Source of the DNA: a bacterium
GTDB lineage: Bacteria; Zhuqueibacterota; Zhuqueibacteria; Thermofontimicrobiales; Thermofontimicrobiaceae
Assembly: GCA_011046315.1 (NCBI GenBank)
Contig: DSAU01000265.1
Coordinates: forward strand, 1-10,852
DNA: 10,852 bases
Reading direction: 5' to 3'
The notes under the pieces were generated by a model. It was not told the DNA's origin and did not search any database. It was given only the letters and a program-made list of their open reading frames with translations. Both the position numbers and the translations under genes were made by a program. This document shows, piece by piece, positions 1 to 6,179 of this stretch (positions within the stretch are counted from its first letter, which is position 1; every line of letters begins with the position of its first letter).

Positions 1-638
1 CAATAAATGCAATTGACCTTTTGATTCAATCGGGGCTTAAGGTCATCATCAAGACACCGGTGATGCGGTCGAATTCTGAAGAAATGGTTTCATTGAAAAA
101 ATTTTCAAACCAGGTCGGCGCCGATTTTATTTCTAATCCGATGATCGTTCCCAGAACCAACGGAAGTAAAGACAATCTGGACTTGAGACTGACTGCACAG
201 CAGCTCTATCGCTATTATAAGGAGATAAATCCGCGCTGGAGCTTTTTCAAACCGGAAGCTGAGCAGCCGCTCTGCAGCGCCGGCAGAGGGACCATGGCTA
301 TCACGCCATTCGGCGATGTTTATCCGTGCGTCCAAATTCAGATTAAAGCCGGAAATATTACCGATCAACCCCTCGAAAAAATATGGTTAAAATCTCACCA
401 AATGAATAAAGTTCGACAATTGACGCTGGCGCAATTTTCTAAATGCGCTGCCTGTCCCGATATTGAATTTTGCAGTCCCTGCCCCGGGCTGGCATTGGCA
501 GAAGAGGGCAATTTAACTGCGCCATCTGCTGAAGCCTGTCGTCAAACGCGGGTGCGAAAAACGGTTTTCAAAAAACCAACCACAGAAGTTTTATCAACGC
601 CCGCTACTTCGCCTATTAACAACGACTGCTTTTTATAA
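1..638 (+). CDS. Radical SAM/SPASM domain protein, C-terminal part (5' truncated)
   Basis: The frame is open from the window's first bases (Asn-Ala-Ile-Asp-Leu precede the TTG at 21), so the start and the radical SAM CX3CX2C core lie upstream. What remains is the end of the barrel and a SPASM domain. The first Cys is at 273-275 and fits CX12GX4C; a cluster beginning at 444 reads CAACPDIEFCSPC (CX2CX5CX2C, one residue shorter in the last gap than the usual CX3C); one more Cys lies about 18 residues later. These seven cysteines are the number that binds two auxiliary [4Fe-4S] clusters in enzymes such as PqqE and AnSME, which modify peptides or proteins. It ends 15 bp before a signal-peptidase-like gene and is probably cotranscribed with it, suggesting a role in maturing a ribosomal peptide. 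The substrate is unknown. Confidence is high for SPASM and moderate for peptide maturation. Confidence 0.85.
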   Translation, partial: INAIDLLIQSGLKVIIKTPVMRSNSEEMVSLKKFSNQVGADFISNPMIVPRTNGSKDNLDLRLTAQQLYRYYKEINPRWSFFKPEAEQPLCSAGRGTMAITPFGDVYPCVQIQIKAGNITDQPLEKIWLKSHQMNKVRQLTLAQFSKCAACPDIEFCSPCPGLALAEEGNLTAPSAEACRQTRVRKTVFKKPTTEVLSTPATSPINNDCFL

Positions 639-653
639 AGGAATTCAGCGCCA

Positions 654-1220
654 ATGGTTATGAGAACATCGCTTCAAAACACAGTGACCGACCTGCTAAA
701 GGACAAACTATCAGAGGGTAAAACGCTTTGTTTTTCCGTTACCAGCGGCAGCATGGAACCCCAGATCCGGGCTGGTGATCGGGTCATTGTTTCCGGATGT
801 CGAGTTGCCGAACTGAAAGCCGGTGATATTATTCTGTTCCAAAAGGGTTCGATCTTTTGCACCCACCGCTTTGTGAGAAAACTCGATAGCGATCTGGTGA
901 TTGCCAAAGGAGATCGGCAAACTGGATTTGATACGCCTTTTCATCAAAGCCAAATTATCGGCAAAGTTATGGCAATTGAACGAAACCAGCGCCGAATCGA
1001 CCTGCGCCGACCAAAGCTTCAACAGAGGAACAATTTCATCGGACAGCTTGCAAATATTCAATGGACAATTTATTCCTCGGCAAAACACATACAGCGTGCA
1101 TTATTTAAAAACCGTCACAGCACTTTTCTCATCAGAATGATATTATCACCAATATCCATGATAATTCGATTGGTTAATCATAAAATTTTCATCAACGATA
1201 ATGGAAACAGAATCAAATAA
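654..1220 (+). CDS. S24/S26-family signal-peptidase-like protein (Ser/His type)
   Basis: This 188-aa protein carries the signal peptidase I-like signature. The motif SGSMEPQIRAGD contains the likely nucleophile Ser33. CTHRF contains His71, as in the SipW/ER-type (S26B) peptidases, which use His rather than Lys as general base. KGDRQTGFD (Lys85 to Asp93) matches the third conserved box. There is no N-terminal membrane anchor, but a hydrophobic stretch at about residues 163-185 could contact the membrane. AAGGA at 638-642 lies 11 nt before the ATG at 654 and favours it over the ATG at 660. The gene sits between a radical SAM/SPASM gene and a nucleotidyltransferase gene, as small S24/S26 peptidases do in some RiPP-like loci, so it may cleave a leader or an exported peptide. 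That role is inference; the fold assignment is firm. Confidence 0.82.
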   Translation: MVMRTSLQNTVTDLLKDKLSEGKTLCFSVTSGSMEPQIRAGDRVIVSGCRVAELKAGDIILFQKGSIFCTHRFVRKLDSDLVIAKGDRQTGFDTPFHQSQIIGKVMAIERNQRRIDLRRPKLQQRNNFIGQLANIQWTIYSSAKHIQRALFKNRHSTFLIRMILSPISMIIRLVNHKIFINDNGNRIK

Positions 1221-2417
1221 ATGCCATGGATAAATGAATATAAATTATTGATCACCGGGGCTCGCAAAACGTTGGAGCCAAAACAGCGGGATATTATTTT
1301 TGAATTAATCGAACACGATCTTAACTGGGACTACATTACCCGCTGCGCCAAAAGCGAAAAGATTTTACCCCTGCTATATCACAATCTGAATCAAATGGAA
1401 ATCACCGATCGTATGCCAGTCGAAATTCACGCCGAATTTCAGAGATTGTCCCGCGCTATCACCGGTAAAAATATTATGCTGTATGAAGAGCTTCAAAAAA
1501 TTTTACGATTGTTCGAAGCGGAAAAATGCCTGATGATTGTGCTCAAAGGCGCTGCATACATCGAAACGCTTTACCACCATCTTTCATTAAGAGCGATGGG
1601 CGACATCGACCTGTTAGTGCGAGAACAGGACCTGGAGCATGTCCGAACTTTGCTTCTAAAATCAGGCTACCATCAGAAAGATGGCTGGCTGCAACATCCC
1701 AGAATTGATAACCACCACCTGGTGCCGTTTTATCATCGAAAAAGAAAAACAACTGTCGAAGTCCATTGGAACATTTCAATGTATCCGTCCTTTTTTCCGA
1801 TAAATATGATCCAGGTCTGGCTGGATGCGGTTCATCAAAAGTTCGGCGAGTCAAATGGATTGATACTATCTCCCGAGGATATGCTCATCCATCAGTGTTG
1901 CCATCTGTTCATGACGCATGGTGGAGATTTTTCGTTAAAGAATTTATGTGATGTTGCTGAAATGATTATCAACTATCGCCACCAAATCGATTGGCAACTG
2001 TTGCTCAGCCGTTGCCAGGCTAATCGAACATCGCCGCTGATGTTCTCAGCATTAACACTCATCGAAAAAATTTACCAGATTTCAGCGCCCGTCGGCTTTT
2101 TACCAGCATTGAAGCAAAACTGCTCCAATAAGCAGATCGCCTGGCTCGAGAGCATTCAAATAGCCGCTTTTCTACAGAACCAGATCCCTAAAAATATCGC
2201 CCCGCTCTCAAGAATGATCTGGATTCGTCAAAACCGACAGCGGATGGTTTATCTGTTGAGTGCATTGTTCCCACCGGTGCATTTGATGAGAAAACGGTAT
2301 CATCTTTCCAAAAATTCACTGCGCCTTTTTGGGTACTATCTGCTGAGACCGGTTCAAATTTTGTATAAATATGGTCGGCAAACAATTCAATTTGCCTTTA
2401 GGCGCGCCTTGGGTTGA
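1221..2417 (+). CDS. Nucleotidyltransferase family protein (PF14907-like)
   Basis: This 398-aa protein resembles the uncharacterised nucleotidyltransferase family NTP_transf_5. LKGAAYIETLY (from residue 108) is followed by RAMGDIDLLV, with Asp128 and Asp130 as the paired metal-binding acids of the polymerase-beta-like fold. VEVHWNIS (Glu180, His182) is a plausible site for the third acidic ligand. The downstream half is helical-looking and ends in a basic region. The ATG follows the previous gene's TAA with no gap and has only a weak SD (GGAAAC), which points to translational coupling. Members of this family recur in lasso-peptide and other radical SAM/PqqD-type clusters, where their reaction has not been settled. 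The NTP and acceptor cannot be predicted here. It appears to be the last gene of the operon; no strong terminator follows. Confidence 0.8.
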   Translation: MPWINEYKLLITGARKTLEPKQRDIIFELIEHDLNWDYITRCAKSEKILPLLYHNLNQMEITDRMPVEIHAEFQRLSRAITGKNIMLYEELQKILRLFEAEKCLMIVLKGAAYIETLYHHLSLRAMGDIDLLVREQDLEHVRTLLLKSGYHQKDGWLQHPRIDNHHLVPFYHRKRKTTVEVHWNISMYPSFFPINMIQVWLDAVHQKFGESNGLILSPEDMLIHQCCHLFMTHGGDFSLKNLCDVAEMIINYRHQIDWQLLLSRCQANRTSPLMFSALTLIEKIYQISAPVGFLPALKQNCSNKQIAWLESIQIAAFLQNQIPKNIAPLSRMIWIRQNRQRMVYLLSALFPPVHLMRKRYHLSKNSLRLFGYYLLRPVQILYKYGRQTIQFAFRRALG

Positions 2418-2526
2418 TTTATGAGCTAATGGTTCAATTTTGTTTATTTGATTTTTCGTAACTATTTAGTGATTGCATGAAGGTTGTGAAAAGGGCTGAT
2501 AGCCAAATAACCAATTTAATAATTGA

Positions 2527-2577
2527 CAGAATGATTAGAGTCAAAATAATTTGTACATTATGTTTTGAATCATTCTG
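2527..2577. repeat. Imperfect palindrome with 10-bp perfect outer arms
   Basis: CAGAATGATT at 2527-2536 is the exact reverse complement of AATCATTCTG at 2568-2577. Inside it, TCAAAA at 2541-2546 pairs with TTTTGA at 2563-2568; that arm shares one base with the outer arm, so the two are alternative pairings at the edge. There is no T-tract after it, so it is not a clear terminator. It may be a remnant of a mobile repeat or a protein-binding site. Confidence 0.45.
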
Positions 2578-2664
2578 ACCTGCCCGCTAACTAACCAAAG
2601 ACTCTTAAGCAATAGCAACATCATTGTCCCGGCATTGGGGAATTTAATTTTCTGTTTTTTAAAA

Positions 2665-2709
2665 ATTATTCGACCATCAATTATTCTGTCATCAATTATT
2701 CTGTCATCA
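2665..2709. repeat. Tandem repeat, three 15-bp units
   Basis: ATTATTCTGTCATCA occurs at 2680-2694 and 2695-2709. A variant, ATTATTCGACCATCA, precedes them at 2665-2679, giving three head-to-tail units with no spacer. The unit length is a multiple of three, so the overlapping frames gain five-residue repeats, but neither strand has a credible gene here. Most likely a small slippage-type minisatellite. Confidence 0.8.
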
Positions 2710-3090
2710 ATAGAAAATAATTTTTTACTTGACTTTTCGCATATTTTAATATATATTAATTTAGAATTCATTTCAAGCAATAAAATTCTCTCTATCATTA
2801 GTCAGAGGCGGCGATGGCTGATTAAAGTGTGAGAAACTTTCCGATTTCTGAACTCATACTATTAGACCGGTCATGGCTTGCCATCTGCACCGAACCGATT
2901 TGTTGTAATTATGTTTTGGGAGATAGTTTTCTATGGTGGAAGAAACAAACTAAACCTCCATCGACGAAGCAAAGCGGTTTTGTTCGACAACCATTTATCT
3001 GTAAAAACAAACAAAAATATTAATATGGAAATCTAATAAAAATTGTATTATATTTTATTTATGCAATTTAACTAAAAATTTGAGGGAATA

Positions 3091-3318
3091 ATGTTAACTA
3101 CTGAAGAATTAATTGACCAAGCAGCCTCCCTTCCTATTGAGGAGCGAGCAGTAATAATTGATTCGTTGCTTAAAACAATAAATCCTATGGATTATATAGT
3201 AGACCGTAAGTGGCTTGAAATTGCGAAGCGACGAGTTCAAGAATTCAGAGCAGGTGTTGTAAAACCTATTCCAGGTGAAGAAGTGTTTCAAAAAGTAAAG
3301 GATCGATTTTCAAAATGA
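3091..3318 (+). CDS. Type II toxin-antitoxin antitoxin, addiction-module family (PF09720-like)
   Basis: This 75-aa acidic protein has the typical N-terminus of the unstable addiction-module antitoxins (TIGR02574/PF09720): LTTEELIDQAASLPIEERA, followed by a helical middle and a basic C-terminal stretch ending KVKDRFSK. Such antitoxins neutralise a partner RelE/ParE toxin, and the complex often represses its own promoter. GAGGG lies just upstream of the ATG at a good distance. The stop codon overlaps the toxin's start as ATGA (3315-3318), a translational-coupling arrangement usual for these pairs. The operon is visibly richer in A+T than the flanking operons, consistent with horizontal acquisition. 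Family assignment is confident; the toxin's cellular target is not deducible. Confidence 0.88.
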   Translation: MLTTEELIDQAASLPIEERAVIIDSLLKTINPMDYIVDRKWLEIAKRRVQEFRAGVVKPIPGEEVFQKVKDRFSK

Positions 3319-3608
3319 CCTTTTACTTTCATCCGGAAGCTGAAGAAGAATTTAACAATGCCATAGATTACTACGAAGAAGTTCAAAATAAATTGGGTTT
3401 TGATTTTGCATTCGAAGTATATAAAACAATAGAGAGAATTATAGCTCTTCCAAAAGCTTGGCCAATTCTTGAAGATGATATTCGCAGATGTCTGATAAAT
3501 CGATTTCCTTTTGGCATTATTTATAGCATTGAGCCAGAAGGGATATTTATCTTGTCGATTATGCATTTAAAAAGAGAACCAGATTATTGGAAATCTAGAA
3601 TGAAATAG
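3315..3608 (+). CDS. RelE/ParE-family toxin of a type II toxin-antitoxin system
   Basis: This 97-aa protein has the RelE/ParE superfamily layout (PF05016-like). It starts FHPEAEEEFNNAIDYYEE, the typical helical N-terminus. The middle PKAWPILEDDIRRCLINRFP and following FGIIYSIE form the usual strands with a basic Arg pair, and it ends in IMHLKREPDYWKSR, resembling the C-terminal H-x-x-R-x-P-x-Y-W motif of ParE-like members. ParE toxins inhibit gyrase, while RelE toxins cut mRNA at the ribosome; the subfamily cannot be decided by eye. Its ATG overlaps the antitoxin stop by four bases. It appears intact, and a hairpin terminator follows about 130 bp downstream. Confidence 0.88.
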   Translation: MTFYFHPEAEEEFNNAIDYYEEVQNKLGFDFAFEVYKTIERIIALPKAWPILEDDIRRCLINRFPFGIIYSIEPEGIFILSIMHLKREPDYWKSRMK

Positions 3609-3735
3609 ATGAAATTAGCATATATGCGTTAGTAGGTCTGGTTTTATGAAGGAACATTACATTCAGAATCTTTAATGAAATCTTGTCTAAAGTTTAATGT
3701 ATTTTCCGTGAAGATCAGTGAAACAATGCAGATAT

Positions 3736-3770
3736 AAAAGAGCCATTGCATTGAAGCAAGGGCTCTTTTT
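3736..3770. terminator. Rho-independent terminator, probably bidirectional
   Basis: AAAAGAGCC at 3736-3744 pairs perfectly with GGCTCTTTT at 3761-3769. After one A/G mismatch, TTGC (3746-3749) pairs with GCAA (3756-3759), leaving a 6-nt loop. The A-run on one side and T-run on the other give a U-tract whichever strand is transcribed. It lies between the convergent toxin gene and the minus-strand peroxiredoxin gene and can serve both. Confidence 0.85.
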
Positions 3771-3832
3771 ATGATTTATACTCATGGAAATTAATTTATG
3801 TTATTTTTAAAAAAAATTATATTCATCAAAAT

Positions 3833-4552
3833 TTATTCAAATGCCTGATCGGTTTTCCAGATTTCCCACACTTTCCCCACCAGATCCGGGCCTGGCTTCA
3901 GCGTCATCTTGCCTGGTTTCCAACCTGATGGAGTCGCCTCCGATCCCTTACTGTTTCTGACCAACTGAAATGCTTGAATCTGTCGCAAAGTTTCGCTCAC
4001 ATTGCGCCCGACCGGCGGTGTTAAAACCTCAAAACCTTGAACAACGCCGTCAGGATCAATGATGAATCGTCCCCGGGTTTCTACTCCTGCTGCATCATCG
4101 TAAATGCCGTATACAGTACCGACCTTGCCTCCAGCGTCCGACAACATCGGAAACGGAATTCCGCCCGATACCATTTTAGATAATTCGTGATCATTCCACA
4201 TCTTGTGAACAAATACACTGTCAATGCTCATCGATAATACTTCAACACCAAGTTTTTGAAATTCAGGATATTTTTCAGCAACTGCTGAGACTTCCGTTGC
4301 TCAGACAAAGGTAAAATCACCTGGATAAAAGCAGAGAACAACCCATTTTCCCAGATATTCCGATAATTTTTTCCCGACAAATTTTCCTTTAAAATATGCC
4401 GGAGCAGTAAAATCCGGTGCTTTCTGTCCTACTTTAATCATCTTCGGTACCTCCGTAATTAAATTGTCTTTTTCCTCTGTTTTTTCTGTTGCTGTTTCAC
4501 CGACCGGGCCTCCTGTCGGTCTGGCGCATCCGATTTTTTCTTCTTCTTCCAT
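3833..4552 (-). CDS. Selenocysteine-containing peroxiredoxin (AhpC/Prx type), in-frame UGA at Sec84
   Basis: Read through one in-frame TGA (4303-4301), this minus-strand gene gives a 239-residue AhpC/TSA-family peroxiredoxin, which reduces H2O2 and organic hydroperoxides. The domain starts at residue 38 (MIKVGQKAPDF). The active site reads FYPGDFTFV-U-ATE: the UGA falls exactly on the peroxidatic Cys of the family motif FTFVCPTE, and the frame then continues intact with VETRGRFIIDPDG holding the conserved Arg. An SECIS-like hairpin follows the UGA. Frame is perfectly kept on both sides, which argues against decay. The C-terminal motif is EATPSGWKPG where 2-Cys enzymes have EVCPAGWKPG, so the resolving Cys is absent; the only cysteines are Cys9 and Cys74. 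The start at 4552 is supported by AGGAG; a second start at 4441 has an even better SD. Annotation pipelines will split it into two fragments. Confidence 0.88.
4275..4303 (-). promoter_or_regulatory. Candidate bacterial SECIS element with its UGA codon
   Basis: Downstream of the UGA (4303-4301), UCAGC pairs with GCUGA (minus strand, 4288-4275) around the loop AGUU; an extra A-U pair could close it further. The loop starts 17 nt after the UGA and has G as its second base. This agrees with the described bacterial SECIS pattern: a short stem close behind the UGA with a G among the first two loop bases, recognised by SelB. The stem is short (5-6 bp), and one C/A mismatch follows below it. Confidence 0.65.
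4449..4454 (-). promoter_or_regulatory. Internal Shine-Dalgarno site before peroxiredoxin Met38
   Basis: On the minus strand GGAGGT ends 7 nt before an ATG at 4441-4439. It is embedded in codons for Glu-Val. Initiation here would give a 202-residue peroxiredoxin with Sec at position 47, the usual place for the peroxidatic residue in AhpC-type enzymes. Confidence 0.6.
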
Positions 4553-4559
4553 TCCGATT

Positions 4560-4564
4560 CTCCT
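4560..4564 (-). promoter_or_regulatory. Shine-Dalgarno site of the peroxiredoxin long form
   Basis: AGGAG on the minus strand, 7 nt before the ATG at 4552. It supports that start over the upstream in-frame ATG at 4609, which has no such site. Confidence 0.7.
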
Positions 4565-5050
4565 ATTGTTAGTTAATGAAGGGTTTAGCAAAATTTGAAA
4601 TCCGGTCATTCCGGGTTTGATTTATCATGTCCAAATAAATATCGCGCTGAGGACAACAATTCGCTGCGGCATCACTATTAAATTGTGTTGACAACAGCCC
4701 CAATAACTGAACTAATTGCAGTTTTGTTTTTATTATTTTGCTACTGTTTATTATATAAGAACTATTACAAACAATCAAGACTTTTTTTTCATAGGTGGAT
4801 TCAAGTTCCAACTGCAACCATTTAAATTAATAAGTATCAATCAAATTCATTTTTCCCAAAATCTCCCCAGCTTTGTGTTAGAGGACTTTTGGAGAAAATG
4901 AATATTTGAAATCAAGAATTCACCAGCTACTTCTAGGTGGCACTTATTGCTTGAACTCACGGTAAAATAAATTTTGGCGATAAAATATCAAACCTGATTA
5001 TTTACTTTGCATTATACATCACAGGAATAACTTAACGCTTTCAATAAATG

Positions 5051-5203
5051 GTAATAGTTCAGCACTTTTAACTAATAATGTCATTCCGGCATGTTTTTAG
5101 CCGGAATCTCCTGAATATATTTGCAAATTAATATTTACAAGTTCTATTATTGAGATTCCGGCATTCCGCTTCGCTCCAACCGGAATGACAGGTGAACTAT
5201 TAC
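5051..5203. repeat. Nested inverted-repeat element (MITE/REP-like)
   Basis: Three perfect 11-bp inverted repeats are nested: GTAATAGTTCA (5051-5061) with TGAACTATTAC (5193-5203); TGTCATTCCGG (5079-5089) with CCGGAATGACA (5180-5190); GCCGGAATCTC (5100-5110) with GAGATTCCGGC (5152-5162). Each half also folds on itself: ATTCCGGC at 5083-5090 pairs with GCCGGAAT at 5100-5107 on the left, and ATTCCGG at 5155-5161 pairs with CCGGAAT at 5180-5186 on the right. It has no coding capacity. This resembles the dispersed palindromic units built on GTCATTCCGG found in many bacterial genomes, here two units facing each other within outer terminal repeats. Confidence 0.8.
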
Positions 5204-5599
5204 AAAAATTGAAATCCTTTGAAATTGAGGAGTAATAATAGTGAGAGTCTATTGCTTAAATTACCTCGCGTAAATTTAAAATATAAAAATTGATGTAACA
5301 CATTTCAAATTTCCTGATAAGCAATTTGTGCATTGTAGCCCCCATTCCAAAATCAAAAAAAATGTGGTCGGACATGTGGTTGCAGAACAAACGATGCATC
5401 GCTTGCCGCAAGCATTTGGTCGTTGTGCTTTTGGACGCTTGGTTGTTGCTTTTCGCCGCGCTGACTGGTCAGTCTGCCTCTCATTTATTACATGTCGTGA
5501 AAAAATTTTCTTGCACTTTTATCACGAAGTCTTTATATTAAGCCACCTAAATTGGAATATTGTTCTATCATTTTTTACAACCCTGAAAGGGACTCAAGC

Positions 5600-6154
5600 A
5601 TGTTTGGAATCTACCTGTTTCTCGCGATTATCGCTTTGCTGGTTTTCGGGATAATTGCTATCTATAACAAGTTGGTGCGCGGCAGAAACCTTGTAGCCGA
5701 AGGCTGGAGCGGCATCGATGTGCAGCTCAAACGCCGCACCGACCTGATACCCAATCTCCTCGAATCGGTCAAAGGCTACATGAGCCATGAGCGTGGGCTG
5801 CTGTCCGAGGTCACCAGGCTGCGCTCCGAGAGTATGCAGGTCAAGGATGTCACAACCAAAAGCCAGCTGGAAAATGCGCTATCACGTTCGCTGGCAAACC
5901 TGTTTGCTGTGGCTGAAAATTATCCGGATCTGAAAGCCAATCAGAATTTTATTGATCTGCAAAGGCAATTGGGAGAAATCGAAGATCAGATTCAAATGGC
6001 GCGGCGCTATTATAATGGAACGGTCAGGAACTACAATATTCTGATCGAATCGTTCCCCAGTAATCTTATTGCCCAAAAATTTCAGTTCAAACAGGCGAGC
6101 TTTTTTGAACTTGATAATGATTCGGATCGGGCTGTTCCTCGGGTTAATTTTTAG
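5600..6154 (+). CDS. lemA: LemA family membrane protein
   Basis: This 184-aa protein has a single N-terminal membrane segment (about residues 3-21) followed by the LemA helical bundle. Hallmarks are YNKLVRGRNLVAEGWSGIDV, QLKRRTDLIPNLLESVKGYM, LFAVAENYPDLKANQNF, and near the end RRYYNGTVRNYNILIESFPS. LemA proteins are inner-membrane-anchored proteins of unclear biochemical role, often encoded next to DUF2207 or TPM-domain proteins. I chose the ATG at 5600 because AAAGGG (5586-5591) lies 8 nt upstream and the membrane segment then begins at the N-terminus; the in-frame ATG at 5552 adds 16 non-conserved residues without a site. It is the first gene of an apparent operon ending with a DUF2207 gene; two unfamiliar exported proteins lie between them. 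Confidence 0.93.
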   Translation: MFGIYLFLAIIALLVFGIIAIYNKLVRGRNLVAEGWSGIDVQLKRRTDLIPNLLESVKGYMSHERGLLSEVTRLRSESMQVKDVTTKSQLENALSRSLANLFAVAENYPDLKANQNFIDLQRQLGEIEDQIQMARRYYNGTVRNYNILIESFPSNLIAQKFQFKQASFFELDNDSDRAVPRVNF

Positions 6155-6179
6155 TTCATTTGATAACAGAAGAAGAGCG

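Larger units (their letters stand above)
2418..3090. other. AT-rich intergenic region without a convincing gene
   Basis: Small open frames on both strands lack Shine-Dalgarno sites and resemble nothing I know. The spacer holds an imperfect palindrome (2527-2577), a 15-bp tandem repeat (2665-2709) and, close to the toxin-antitoxin operon, the perfect 10-bp palindrome ATATTAATAT at 3017-3026 followed by very AT-rich DNA. The promoter and autoregulatory operator of the toxin-antitoxin operon would be expected in that last stretch, but I cannot place -35 and -10 boxes with confidence. Confidence 0.5.
4553..5599. other. Long intergenic region with a repeat element, no convincing gene
   Basis: The stretch lies between the divergent peroxiredoxin and lemA genes, so it should contain both promoters, though I could not place either reliably. 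It is AT-rich apart from the inverted-repeat element at 5051-5203 and a more GC-rich patch at roughly 5360-5480. Open frames over that patch (about 5326-5654) overlap each other and show no known motif or clear ribosome-binding site. A 10-bp piece of the repeat element, GTCATTCCGG, also occurs at 4605-4614. Confidence 0.5.

Noticed and set aside
2523..2552. TTGACA at 2523-2528 as a promoter -35 box.
   Set aside because: No good -10 box at 16-18 bp and no gene directly downstream; it overlaps the palindrome.
2541..2832. Small open frames on both strands (2541-2798 minus, 2635-2832 plus) with repeated pentapeptides.
   Set aside because: The repeats are just translations of the 15-bp tandem DNA repeat; neither frame has a ribosome-binding site or known motif.
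2829..3023. Plus-strand frame of 64 residues as a possible precursor peptide of the upstream maturation operon.
   Set aside because: It is over 400 bp beyond the last operon gene, has no clear SD and no leader/core character.
4301..4609. Peroxiredoxin as a pseudogene split by a nonsense codon into 4301-4609 and 3833-4231.
   Set aside because: The stop falls exactly on the catalytic Cys codon, the frame is intact on both sides and a SECIS-like hairpin follows, so recoding explains it better.
5326..5654. Overlapping Cys/His-containing small frames before lemA.
   Set aside because: Two overlapping frames compete, neither has an SD or a recognisable domain, and one runs into lemA out of frame.
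6069..6179. Upstream Met at 6069 as the start of the second operon gene.
   Set aside because: It would overlap lemA by 86 bp and bury the signal peptide; the ATG at 6180 starts directly with it.
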